A stretch of DNA of 64,000 nucleotides. It comes from Nocardioides oceani. GTDB taxonomy: Bacteria; Actinomycetota; Actinomycetes; Propionibacteriales; Nocardioidaceae. The stretch covers positions 77,459 to 141,458 of the forward strand of contig NZ_JAUHJQ010000004.1 in NCBI RefSeq assembly GCF_030412965.1, read 5' to 3'. Numbering within the stretch: the first letter of the stretch is position 1; each line of letters opens with the position of its first letter. The notes beneath the pieces are model-generated. The model was not told where the DNA came from. It was given only the letters and a program-made list of their open reading frames with translations, and did no database searches. Below are positions 1 through 7,657 of the stretch, in pieces. A program made the position numbers and the translations under genes.

Positions 1-1
1 C

Positions 2-337
2 GGCAAGCGCCTCGAGGTCGTCCTCCCGGCCGGTCTCGGCGGCATCTCCGCCGGCGGCGGCGCCGCGGCTGCGAAGAAGCCCAAGCGCAAGAAGGGCGGC
101 GGCTCGGGTGCCGCGGCCAGCGGCGACTCGGTCACCAGCCCCATGCAGGGCACCGTCGTCAAGGTCGTCGTGGAGGAGGGCCAGGAGGTCGCCGAGGGCG
201 ACACCGTGGTCGTCATCGAGGCGATGAAGATGGAGCAGCCGCTCAAGGCCCACAAGGCCGGCACCGTCACCGGCCTGCAGGCCGAGGTCGGCGCGACCGT
301 CACCAACGGCGCGGTCATCTGCGAGATCAAGGACTGA
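2..337 (+). CDS. Acyl-CoA carboxylase alpha subunit, C-terminal biotin carrier domain (5' truncated)
   Basis: Only the last 111 codons lie in the window; the frame is open from base 2. The visible part is a biotinyl/lipoyl carrier domain with the biotinylation motif EAMKME, the lysine being the biotin attachment site, and it ends in CEIKD. It is preceded by a basic, glycine-rich linker ([12 protein letters not shown]) that would separate it from the biotin carboxylase domain lying off the left edge. By family it should belong to an acetyl/propionyl-CoA carboxylase that makes malonyl- or methylmalonyl-CoA in the cytoplasm. That would fit the methylmalonyl-CoA mutase operon near 58-62 kb. Which acyl-CoA it uses cannot be read from this fragment. 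Confidence 0.9.
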   Translation, partial: GKRLEVVLPAGLGGISAGGGAAAAKKPKRKKGGGSGAAASGDSVTSPMQGTVVKVVVEEGQEVAEGDTVVVIEAMKMEQPLKAHKAGTVTGLQAEVGATVTNGAVICEIKD

Positions 338-372
338 GGCAACCTCCTCCGCCCGCTGTGCGTAGACAGGTC

Positions 373-917
373 ATGGACACGACTCGTGCAGCACGGACCA
401 TCGCGGCAGCGCTCCTCGGCGGAGCGCTGGCGCTGACGACGGCGGCGCCCGCGGGCGCCGCCGTCGGCGTCGTCACGGACCCCGCCGGTGACGGCCGGAC
501 GTCCTTCCCCGGCGGCGACGTGACGAAGGTGCGCGTCAAGCACGCTCCGAAGGCGCTGCGCCTCGCCGTGACGCACGCCGAGGACAGCGGGCTGGCCGAC
601 GTCTACCGGTTCAACATCGACACCTCCGCCGACACCCCGGCCCCGAGTGGGTGATCAGCACCGGCACCGAGGTCGAGGAGTGGCGGGTGCTGCGCGCCGA
701 CGGCTGGAAGGGCGTCGAGGGCGGCGTCGTGTGCCGTGACGACAACGACGTCGACTGGGACGCCGAGCGGATGCGCCTCGTCGTCCCGCGCGGGTGCCTC
801 GGCTCGCCCGAGCGGGTGCGGGTCAACCTCGTCACGGCCAACGACTACCCCGGGACTCCCGTCGACCACGCCCCCGGCAAGCGACGCTTCGGCGCCTGGG
901 TCCGCGCCGGCGCGTAG
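373..917 (+). pseudogene. Secreted protein gene broken by a single-base frameshift
   Basis: A reading frame from ATG 373 (or GTG 358 in the same frame) starts with a typical signal peptide: basic DTTRAAR, then a hydrophobic stretch ending APAGAA. It runs through PAGDGRTSFPGGDVTKVRV and stops at 652-654. The rest of a plausible protein (VISTGTEVEEW to FGAWVRAGA, stop at 915-917) continues in the +2 frame. One extra C in the C-run near 641-644 would join the halves as ...TPAPEWVIST.... I infer one exported gene of about 180 residues that carries a 1-nt deletion or a sequencing error. Beyond being secreted, its function is not recognisable. Confidence 0.6.
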
Positions 918-923
918 GTCTCC

Positions 924-953
924 CGGGCGGGCCGGTAGCGGGCGGGCCGGTAG
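924..953 (+). repeat. Two tandem copies of a 15-bp GC-rich unit
   Basis: The unit CGGGCGGGCCGGTAG occurs twice head to tail directly after the stop of the frameshifted gene, and a partial third copy follows. No function is apparent. It leads straight into the palindrome cluster at 958-1034. Confidence 0.6.
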
Positions 954-957
954 CGGG

Positions 958-1034
958 CGGTCGCAATCGTTCAATTGCGCGGTTGTGACGCGCGGAAGCG
1001 CTTCCACCCGGTCGCAATCGTTCAATTGAACGAT
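958..1034. promoter_or_regulatory. Cluster of three palindromes and a 20-bp direct repeat; candidate operators
   Basis: Three inverted repeats lie in 73 bp. At 962-979, CGCAAT and ATTGCG are separated by 6 nt. At 994-1005 there is the perfect 12-bp palindrome GGAAGCGCTTCC. At 1017-1034 there is the perfect 18-bp palindrome ATCGTTCAATTGAACGAT. The first and third share a 20-bp direct repeat (958-977 and 1009-1028). The middle site resembles LacI-family operators with a central CG, and the outer sites have the dyad form bound by MarR- or TetR-type dimers. The cluster ends about 50 bp before the -10 box of the PH-domain gene at 1095, so it may control that operon. No regulator gene lies next to it. 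Confidence 0.5.
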
Positions 1035-1082
1035 CGTCGACGCGCCCGACCCGCCGCCGGTCGGCCGGCCGGGTGGCCTGGC

Positions 1083-1088
1083 TAGCGT
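1083..1088 (+). promoter_or_regulatory. -10 box TAGCGT, leaderless-type promoter of the 1095 gene
   Basis: TAGCGT is followed by 6 nt and then the GTG start at 1095, with no ribosome-binding site. This geometry puts the transcript start at the start codon. Confidence 0.55.
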
Positions 1089-1094
1089 TGCCGC

Positions 1095-1610
1095 GTGACC
1101 GACGTACCTGCCCCGCCCACACCGGTGACGGCCCTGCTCCGGGCGCCGCGGCACCGGGTGAGCCCGCGGGCCCGGCTGATGTGGCAGGTCGCGGCGCTGG
1201 TCGAGGGCGCGGTGGCGATCGGCGTGCTGCTGCTGGTCGACCTCGCGGTCGACCAGGTCGACCTGCCCTGGTGGGGCGTCGTCGCCGCGGTGGCCGCGGT
1301 CCTGGCCTGGGTGGCCGTCGTGCCGCAGTGGCGCTACGCCGTGCACCGCTGGGAGGTCACCGAGACCGCGGTCCACACCCAGAGCGGCTGGTGGGCCCAG
1401 GAGCAGCGGATCGCCCCGCTGTCGCGGATCCAGACCGTGGACCGCGCCGAGGGTGCGGTGGCCCGGGTCTTCGGGCTCGCGACCGTGACGGTCACGACCG
1501 CCTCCGCGGCCGGCGCGCTCGAGATCGACGGGCTCGACCGGGCGCGGGCGCAGGACCTGGTCGCCGAGCTCACCCTCAAGGCGGACGCGGTCGAGGGCGA
1601 CGCCACGTGA
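1095..1610 (+). CDS. PH domain-containing membrane protein (YdbS-like)
   Basis: This 171-residue protein has two closely spaced membrane segments (about residues 28-50 and 58-77). They are followed by a bacterial PH-like domain (bPH2/DUF304) of about 80 residues in which QEQRIAPLSRIQTVDRAEG and a downstream VTVTTAS strand are typical. It matches the YdbS half of the YdbS/YdbT pair of membrane proteins, whose biochemical role is not known. The GTG start is supported by a -10 box 6 nt upstream. The stop codon overlaps the GTG of the next gene (GTGA), so the two are probably translationally coupled and may form a complex. Confidence 0.8.
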   Translation: MTDVPAPPTPVTALLRAPRHRVSPRARLMWQVAALVEGAVAIGVLLLVDLAVDQVDLPWWGVVAAVAAVLAWVAVVPQWRYAVHRWEVTETAVHTQSGWWAQEQRIAPLSRIQTVDRAEGAVARVFGLATVTVTTASAAGALEIDGLDRARAQDLVAELTLKADAVEGDAT

Positions 1611-3160
1611 CCGACGGCGGCCCGGTCCCCGCCGCGCCGGACGACTGGCAGCGCCTGGACCCGCGGATGCTGCTGGTCCACCCGGTGCGCGAGACCGTCC
1701 GGTTCCTGCCGGTGCTCCTCGGCCTGCTCGTGGCGGGTACGGCGTCGGGCGCTCGCGGCTGGCAGCTGCTCGGGGTCCTGGTGCCGGTGGCCCTCGGCCT
1801 GCTGCGCTACCTCACCACCAGCTACCGGATCAGCGGCGGCCGAGTCGAGCTGCGCCGCGGCCTGCTCGAGCGGCACGTGCTCTCCACGCCGGTCGACCGG
1901 GTCCGCACCGTCGACCTCACCGCTCCCCCGGTCCACCGCCTGCTCGGCCTGGTGACCGTCCGGGTCGGCACCGGCACCGCGTCGACGAGCGAGGACGAGC
2001 AGCTCGACCTCGACGGGCTGCCGGTCGAGCGCGCGCGTCGGCTGCGCGAGGAGCTGCTGCGCGCCTCGCCCGCCGCCGGCACCGGCACCGCGACCGACGG
2101 GTATGACGGCGCTCCGGACGCCGGCGCCCGGCCGCCCGTGCTCACCTTCGACCCGGCGTGGGCGCGCTTCGCGCCGCTCACCTCCACCGGCGTGGTCATC
2201 ACCGCCGGCCTGCTGGGCGGCGGCGCGCAGCTGCTCGACGCGCTCGGCGGCCTGCGCCGGCTGGACGCGTCCTCGTGGGCCGACCGGGCGGCCGGCGTAC
2301 CGGTCCTCCTCGCCGGCGCCGGCGCGCTGCTCGCCCTGGCGGTGAGCACCTCGGTGCTCGCGGTCGGCGGGTACCTCGTCGCGAACTGGGGCTTCACCCT
2401 CGGTCACCACGACCGGTCCTGGCACCTGCGCCGCGGGCTGCTCACCACGCGGGAGACCAGCCTCGACGACGCTCGCCTGGCCGGGGTCACCCTCGGCGAG
2501 CCGCTGGGGCTGCGCGCGACCGGGGGCGGCCGGCTCGCGGCGATCGTCACCGGGCTCGGCGACGGGCAGGAGTCCTCCTCCGTGCTCGTCCCGCCGGCCC
2601 CGCGGCCGGTGGTCGAGGCGACCGCGCGGGCGGTCCTCGGCGCCGCCGGGCCCGTCGACGTACCCCTGCGCCGGCACGGGCCCGCCGCCACCCGTCGCCG
2701 CTGGACCCGGGCGCTCGGGCCGGCGCTGCTCGTCGCGGCGGCCTGCCTGGCGCTCGCGACCCGCTCGACGTGGTGGCTGCTGCCGGCGCTCGCGGCGCCG
2801 CTGGTCGCCGGGGCGCTCGCCGCCGACCGGGCGCGCTCGCTGGGGCACGCCCTGAGCGAGGGGTACGTCGTCAGCCGCTCCGGCAGCCTGTACCGCCGCC
2901 GCGACGTGCTCTCCGTCGGCGCGGTCATCGGCTGGAACGTGCGTGCGACGTGGTTCCAGCGCCGCGCCGGGCTGGTCACCCTCGTCGCCACGACCGCCGG
3001 CGGCCGGCAGTCCGTGGCGGTCCTCGACGTGCCCGTCGCCGACGCCGTCGCGCTGGCGGCCCGGGCGACCCCGGACCTCGTCGAGCCGTTCCTCTACGAT
3101 CGCCCGGCGACCGGGAGGAGCGCTCAGTGGCCGACGTCGACGCCATCGTCGAGGACCTGA
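1607..3160 (+). CDS. PH domain-containing membrane protein (YdbT-like)
   Basis: This 517-residue protein starts at the GTG overlapping the previous stop. It begins with two membrane segments (about 28-70) and a PH-like domain (YRISGGRVELRRGLLERHVLSTPVDR region). It then repeats the layout of paired helices plus a PH-like unit twice, the last one including the VVSRSGSLYRRRDVLSVG segment. Several repeated PH units with membrane pairs are the usual form of YdbT. The C-terminus overlaps the next gene by about 34 bp, which is compatible with one operon. Function is unknown; a membrane-associated role with the YdbS-like partner is inference. Confidence 0.8.
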   Translation: MTDGGPVPAAPDDWQRLDPRMLLVHPVRETVRFLPVLLGLLVAGTASGARGWQLLGVLVPVALGLLRYLTTSYRISGGRVELRRGLLERHVLSTPVDRVRTVDLTAPPVHRLLGLVTVRVGTGTASTSEDEQLDLDGLPVERARRLREELLRASPAAGTGTATDGYDGAPDAGARPPVLTFDPAWARFAPLTSTGVVITAGLLGGGAQLLDALGGLRRLDASSWADRAAGVPVLLAGAGALLALAVSTSVLAVGGYLVANWGFTLGHHDRSWHLRRGLLTTRETSLDDARLAGVTLGEPLGLRATGGGRLAAIVTGLGDGQESSSVLVPPAPRPVVEATARAVLGAAGPVDVPLRRHGPAATRRRWTRALGPALLVAAACLALATRSTWWLLPALAAPLVAGALAADRARSLGHALSEGYVVSRSGSLYRRRDVLSVGAVIGWNVRATWFQRRAGLVTLVATTAGGRQSVAVLDVPVADAVALAARATPDLVEPFLYDRPATGRSAQWPTSTPSSRT

Positions 3161-4386
3161 CGCGCACCGGCGTGCACCTCGGCCCCGGGACGGAGTCCTG
3201 GCTCAGCGCCGAGCAGCTCGCGGCGTACCGCCAGACCGTCCGCGAGTCCGGCCTCCCCGTCCACCTCGTGCTCGTGCAGCCGCCGGAGGACGGCGGCATC
3301 TCCTCGGGCGACGACCTCCTGGTGCGCGTGCACGACGCCGGCGGGCCCGACGGCCTCTACATCGGCGTCAACAACGTCTGGAGCTTCACCGAGGAGGGCG
3401 AGCCGGCCTACAACCCGACGCTGCCGGACGGCTCGGAGGTCAACATCGCCCTGCAGCAGTGGGGCGCCGTCCGCGGCAGCACCGACGTGGTCCGCGACGC
3501 CGACTCGATCCTCCGCGCCGGCGGCCCCGACGGCACCCCGCTCGAGCTCGGCGACGGCGTCGTGGCCGTCGCCGAGCAGCTCCTCGCCGGCACCCTGCCC
3601 GCCGCGGCGACCGCCGCCCAGGACGCGGCGTCGGCCCGCCACGAGCGGGAGGACGCGGCCGGGTCCACCCAGGTCGGCACCGGGTCCTCCGGCGGGACGG
3701 ACGGGTCGGGACCGGGCGACGCCGTCCTCGGCGCCGTGGTCGTGCTGCTCGTCGTGGTGGCCGCGGTGCTCGGCCTCCGGGCCCTGGTCCGGCGCGGACG
3801 CGCCCGGACCCGCGCGCAGACCTTCGCGCTGCCCGACTCGGTGCTCGACCGCGTCCGCGAGGCCGGCGACGCCGAGCTGGCGCGGCGCGCCCGGCAGGAC
3901 GTGCTCGCCCTCGGCGAGCGCATCGACGCCGCCGACCTGGACGGGTCCGGGGCACCGGCCTGGGCCGCGGCGCTCGACCACTACGACGCCGCCGGCCGGC
4001 TGCTGCCGGGCGACCCCACCGCCGACGTCGACCCGCTCGACGCGGTCGGCGCGATCGCGCTCGCGGGCCGCGGCGAGGAGGCGCTCGCCGCGGCGCGCAG
4101 GGGCCGGCCGTTCGAGCCCTCGACCCCCTGCTTCCTCAACCCGCTGCACGGGCGGGCCGCGCGCGGCCACGCCCTCGAGCACGCCGGGCGCCGGGTCGAG
4201 GCGCCGATCTGCGCGGCCTGTCGTCGCGACCTGCAGGCCGGCCGCCGCCCTGACATCCTCGACGTCGTCGTCCGCGGGCGCGCCGAGCACTACTTCGAGA
4301 CCGACCGCGAGCCGTGGGCGTCGACCGGCTTCGGCGCGCTGGAACCCGACCTCGTGCGCCGGCTGCACCGCGGCGGGCACCGGTGA
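3127..4386 (+). CDS. Membrane protein with TPM-like N-terminus and C-x5-H/C-x2-C C-terminal domain (member 1 of 3)
   Basis: I do not recognise this 419-residue protein as a named family. Residues 10-60 (VHL...LSAEQ...ESGLPVHLVLVQ) resemble the start of TPM domains (TLP18.3/Psb32/MOLO-1). A Gly/Ser/Thr-rich linker (about 178-197) leads to one membrane helix (199-221) and a basic stop-transfer stretch. The C-terminal part holds ALDHYDAA and then C335, H341, C362 and C365 (CFLNPLHG ... CAAC), a likely metal site. It ends with W..TGFGAL. GTG 3127 is chosen for the GGGAGGAG ribosome-binding site at 3115-3122. Its stop overlaps the start of the next gene, which encodes a protein of exactly the same length. 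It has no N-terminal signal peptide. Confidence 0.7.
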   Translation: MADVDAIVEDLTRTGVHLGPGTESWLSAEQLAAYRQTVRESGLPVHLVLVQPPEDGGISSGDDLLVRVHDAGGPDGLYIGVNNVWSFTEEGEPAYNPTLPDGSEVNIALQQWGAVRGSTDVVRDADSILRAGGPDGTPLELGDGVVAVAEQLLAGTLPAAATAAQDAASARHEREDAAGSTQVGTGSSGGTDGSGPGDAVLGAVVVLLVVVAAVLGLRALVRRGRARTRAQTFALPDSVLDRVREAGDAELARRARQDVLALGERIDAADLDGSGAPAWAAALDHYDAAGRLLPGDPTADVDPLDAVGAIALAGRGEEALAAARRGRPFEPSTPCFLNPLHGRAARGHALEHAGRRVEAPICAACRRDLQAGRRPDILDVVVRGRAEHYFETDREPWASTGFGALEPDLVRRLHRGGHR

Positions 4387-5642
4387 GCGCCGACGAGACC
4401 TCCGCGGTCCCCGAGCTCGCGGCGGCGCTGGCCGAGGACCCCGTCCAGGTCGACCCGCTCTTCGGCAACGGCCGCACCGAGGACGTCGACGCAGCGCTCA
4501 CGGCCGTCGTGGAGGACCTGCCCTTCCCGGCGTACGTCGTCCTCGCCCCCGGCCCAGCCGGGCTCTCGACCACCGACGCCGGTCGCGACCTGGCCGGCCG
4601 CCTGCACGAGCTGATCGGCGGGGACGCGGTCTTCGTCGTGCAGACCGACCCGAAGAGCCACGGCATGGCGGTCGTCTCGTTCGGCGACGTCCCGGACGAG
4701 ACCGCGGTCTACGGCGTCGACCTGGAGTTCTTCCCGAACGGCGGGTCCGAGGAGGGCCTCCACCCGGCCGGCATCGCGGCCCGCACGCTCGAGGTGCTCG
4801 GCACCCTCGACGAGGGCGGCGAGGTCACCCGCGAGCAGCTCGACGCCGTCCGCGAGCAGGCCGTCTTCCGCCGCACCGACGAGTGGGACCCCACCTACGA
4901 CCCGCCCACCGCGGAGACGATCGCGCTCGGCACGACGTTCGCGTTGGTCGCGGTCACCGGCGGCGCCTACCTGGCGCTGCGGAACCTCCTGCGCTGGCAC
5001 GCCACCGGCCCCGGCGCCCGGCCCCGGGCCGCCACCGACCGCGCGGTCCGGGCGGGCCTCGGGACGCCGGCCGAGGTGCGCGCCGCGGTGGAGGGCGAGC
5101 TCGAGTCGCTCGCCCGGCTGCTCGCCCGCTCCGCCGGAGGTCCCGCCGGCCTCGAGCGGCGAGCCCTCGTCGACGGGTCGTACGACGTCGCGCGGGCGTT
5201 GCTCGAGCGGACCGGCACCGCCGAGGCCGCCCTCGACGACCTGGTCGGCGCGCTGGTGCTCGTCCGCACCGCCGCCCGGGCCGCCGGGGCGGAGGACCGG
5301 TCGGAGGACCGGCCGGGCCGCCGACGGGGACGGCGCGGCCGGTCCGCGGCCGGGGCGGGCGACCCGACGCCGTACCGCCCCTGCTTCTTCGACCCCCGCC
5401 ACGGCGAGGGCCTCGCCCGCCGCACCGTGCCGGTCGGCGACCGCGAGCTGACCGTCCCGGCGTGCCGCGCGTGCAGCCACACGACGGGCCGCGGGCTGGC
5501 GCCGATGACCGTGCGCTCGGGGCTGCTGGGCCGCGAGCGCCCGTGGTACGAGCTCGACACCGTCTGGGCGCGCACGGGCTACGGCGCGTTCGTCGACGAC
5601 CTGTGGCGCCACGTCGCCCGCGAGACGGGGGGCGTCCGGTGA
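4383..5642 (+). CDS. Membrane protein with TPM-like N-terminus and C-x5-H/C-x2-C C-terminal domain (member 2 of 3)
   Basis: This is a paralogue of the preceding gene, also 419 residues. It starts at the overlapping GTG (GTGA). The N-terminal domain (VQVDPLF ... PFPAYVVLAPG) aligns with VHL...LPVHLVLVQ of member 1. A membrane helix lies at about 178-199. The C-terminal domain carries C334, H340, C361 and C364 (CFFDPRHG ... CRAC) and ends with W..TGYGAF..DLWR. The metal-ligand positions are within one residue of member 1, which argues for an old tandem duplication kept under constraint. Role unknown; a membrane complex of the three products is inference. It ends overlapping the next start. Confidence 0.7.
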   Translation: MSADETSAVPELAAALAEDPVQVDPLFGNGRTEDVDAALTAVVEDLPFPAYVVLAPGPAGLSTTDAGRDLAGRLHELIGGDAVFVVQTDPKSHGMAVVSFGDVPDETAVYGVDLEFFPNGGSEEGLHPAGIAARTLEVLGTLDEGGEVTREQLDAVREQAVFRRTDEWDPTYDPPTAETIALGTTFALVAVTGGAYLALRNLLRWHATGPGARPRAATDRAVRAGLGTPAEVRAAVEGELESLARLLARSAGGPAGLERRALVDGSYDVARALLERTGTAEAALDDLVGALVLVRTAARAAGAEDRSEDRPGRRRGRRGRSAAGAGDPTPYRPCFFDPRHGEGLARRTVPVGDRELTVPACRACSHTTGRGLAPMTVRSGLLGRERPWYELDTVWARTGYGAFVDDLWRHVARETGGVR

Positions 5643-6316
5643 GGGCCGAGCGGCTGGTCTGCGCGGTGGCCGCGCTCGCCCTCGGCGGCGGCGCGGCCGC
5701 GTGGGCCGAGCAGCGGCTGGACCGGTCGGCGGAGCCCACGCCCGCCGGCGACCGCGTGCTCGAGGCGGTCGAGGGCCTGCGCGACGACCAGGTCCACGTC
5801 ACCGACGACGGCCGGGCCATGCTGGGCGAGGAGGACGAGCGACGGATCGCGGCGCTCATCGCCGAGCGCGGGTCGCCGGTGCACGTGCTGGTCTGGCGAG
5901 ACAGCTGGTTCGCCGGCCACGACCACTACATCCAGGCGGCCGAGCAGGTCCTCGAGCGGCTCGACGGGCCGGCCGCGCTGGTGCTGTGGCAGGGGCCGGA
6001 CGGCAGCTACACGGGCACCACGCAGGGCTGGACGTTCGACCGGTACTCCGGGGACTGGGACGACGACGTGGAGGAGGAGCCGTCGTACCTCGGCGATGCC
6101 TCCCGGCGCCTGCCCGAGTGGATCACCGCGCTGCCCGACGACCCGATCACCCGGCTCTCCAGCGACTCCGGGGCCGGCAGCACCGCGTCCGGGATCACCG
6201 CCGGCGTGCTGCTCGGCGTCCCCGCGGTGCTCGGCGTGTGGCTCCTCCTCGGCATCGTGCGGGTGGCGACCGGGCGGCGCTTCCGCAACCGCCCGCTCCC
6301 GGCGGGTCGCGGCTAG
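5639..6316 (+). CDS. Small membrane protein with TPM-like extracytoplasmic domain (member 3 of 3)
   Basis: This 225-residue protein has an N-terminal signal or anchor (residues 6-22) and a TPM-like domain with VHVTDDGRAMLGEEDERRI and GSPVHVLVW. A D/E-rich stretch follows near 139-148, and there is a C-terminal membrane helix (about 184-208). It has the N-terminal module of members 1 and 2 but no Cys/His domain. The GTG start overlaps the stop of member 2, so all three are probably translated as one operon with the PH-domain pair upstream. It converges by 3 bp on the RTX-like gene. Function is not known. Confidence 0.65.
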   Translation: MRAERLVCAVAALALGGGAAAWAEQRLDRSAEPTPAGDRVLEAVEGLRDDQVHVTDDGRAMLGEEDERRIAALIAERGSPVHVLVWRDSWFAGHDHYIQAAEQVLERLDGPAALVLWQGPDGSYTGTTQGWTFDRYSGDWDDDVEEEPSYLGDASRRLPEWITALPDDPITRLSSDSGAGSTASGITAGVLLGVPAVLGVWLLLGIVRVATGRRFRNRPLPAGRG

Positions 6317-7545
6317 CGCCGGACCTCGCAGCGCAGCGCGCGCTCCGCGCGCGGGCACCGGTCGCGGCCCTCGCCCCCGTCGACCCGGTCGCGCCCCGGC
6401 CCGCCGTCGAGCAGGTCGTCGCCCGAGCCGCCCTCCACCTCGTCGGGCCCCCGCCCGAGGCGCACCGCCACCGGCAGGTCCGCGCCGTACGCCGACACGA
6501 CGTCGGGACCGCCCGTCCCCCGCACGGTCCACCGGGCCGTGCCCAGCACGTGCAGCTGCTCGAGCCCCCGGACCCGACCGGGCGTCGTGCCGCCCCGGCG
6601 GGGCCGGACGACCCCGCGGCCGAGGTCGACGCGGACGTCGGTCCTCGACAGCCGCTCGTCGGTCCACAGGGCGAGCCGGTCGAGGCCCGTCCCACCGCGC
6701 AGGACCGGCCCCGGACCCGGCGCCAGGTCGATGCTCAGGTGGTCGTCGCCCGGCCCGGCGTCGACGATCGCGTTCGCCCGCCCGGAGACGGTGGCCGAGT
6801 CGGCTCCCCGCCCGAGGTCGATCCGGTCGCGACCGGCGGCGCTGACGACCGTGTCGTCGCCGGCCCCCGCCTCGACCACGTCGGGCGCCGGGCCGCCGCG
6901 CCGGCCGGCGTCGGTCACCACGGCGTCGTCCCCGGCGCCCGTGCGGATCGTGTCCCCGCCGAGCAGCCCGCGGACGCGGTCGTCGCCGGGCGAGCCGAGG
7001 ACGAGGTCGGCGTACCGCGACGCGGCGACGAGGGGCGTCCCGGTCAGCACGACGACGTCGCGGCCGTGCCCGGTCACGACGCCGCGCTCGCCGTCGTGCA
7101 GGTCGACGCGGACGCCGCGCGGGGCGGTGCGCCAGCTGAGCCGGTCGCGGTTCGGCGAGCCGCTCGGGTCGTGGCCGGCGTCGAGGCGGTCGTCGCCGGG
7201 TCCGCCCTCCAGCAGGTCGCCGCCGAGACGCTCGTCGGGGTCGGTGTCGTCGAGCCCGCCGAGGAGCCGGTCCGCGCCCGGCCCGCCGGCGAGCACGTCG
7301 CCGCCGTCGTCGCCGCACACCACGTCGTCCCCGGCGCCGGCCTCCACGCGGTCTGCCCCGCCGAGGGCCGCGATGACGTCGTCGCCGTCGGTGCCGGTGA
7401 TCGTCTCGCCGGCCCCCGTCCCGACGATCGTCGCCACCAGGCCGTCGCAGGTCGCGGGCGCCGGCGGGGCGGGCTCGTCGGCGACGGCGGGCAGCACGAC
7501 GAGCAGCACGGCCGGCACGAGGGCGGCGGCGAGAAGGGTCCTCAC
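6313..7545 (-). CDS. Secreted RTX-like calcium-binding repeat protein
   Basis: GTG 7545 gives a 410-residue protein with a clean signal peptide (VRTLLAAALVPAVLLVVLPA, then DEPAPPAPATCDG). The body is made of Asp/Gly-rich nonapeptide-like repeats such as GGPGADRLL, GAGDDVVCG, GGPGDDRLDA, GAGDDTVVS and GGSGDDLLDGGPGRDRVDGG. These are variants of the GGxGxDxLx calcium-binding parallel beta-roll. No protease, lipase or adenylate cyclase domain is present, so it is probably a structural or surface protein stabilised by calcium outside the cell. Pairs of Cys at both ends could form disulfides. It converges with the TPM-like cluster. An upstream ATG at 7683 in the same frame would destroy the signal peptide and was not used. 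Confidence 0.75.
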   Translation of the reverse strand: MRTLLAAALVPAVLLVVLPAVADEPAPPAPATCDGLVATIVGTGAGETITGTDGDDVIAALGGADRVEAGAGDDVVCGDDGGDVLAGGPGADRLLGGLDDTDPDERLGGDLLEGGPGDDRLDAGHDPSGSPNRDRLSWRTAPRGVRVDLHDGERGVVTGHGRDVVVLTGTPLVAASRYADLVLGSPGDDRVRGLLGGDTIRTGAGDDAVVTDAGRRGGPAPDVVEAGAGDDTVVSAAGRDRIDLGRGADSATVSGRANAIVDAGPGDDHLSIDLAPGPGPVLRGGTGLDRLALWTDERLSRTDVRVDLGRGVVRPRRGGTTPGRVRGLEQLHVLGTARWTVRGTGGPDVVSAYGADLPVAVRLGRGPDEVEGGSGDDLLDGGPGRDRVDGGEGRDRCPRAERALRCEVRR

Positions 7546-7644
7546 GAGAGGTACGACGCCCGCGGCGCCGGCTCGGTTCGTGGCACGGTGACGGGCGGCG
7601 TCTCGCGGGTGGCGCCCGTCACCGCGCCCGCCGGCGTCGGCCCC

Positions 7645-7650
7645 TAGCCT
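7645..7650 (+). promoter_or_regulatory. -10 box TAGCCT of the pyruvate carboxylase gene
   Basis: TAGCCT is followed by 7 nt and the ATG at 7658, with no Shine-Dalgarno sequence. This indicates a leaderless transcript for a large central-metabolism gene. Confidence 0.55.
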
Positions 7651-7657
7651 GTCGCCC

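Noticed and set aside
603..1376. Minus-strand open frame of about 257 codons opposite the frameshifted gene and the PH gene
   Set aside because: Its composition (runs of Arg, Gly, Pro, Ala, Asp) is that of an antisense frame in high-GC DNA, and it crosses two supported plus-strand genes and the palindrome cluster.
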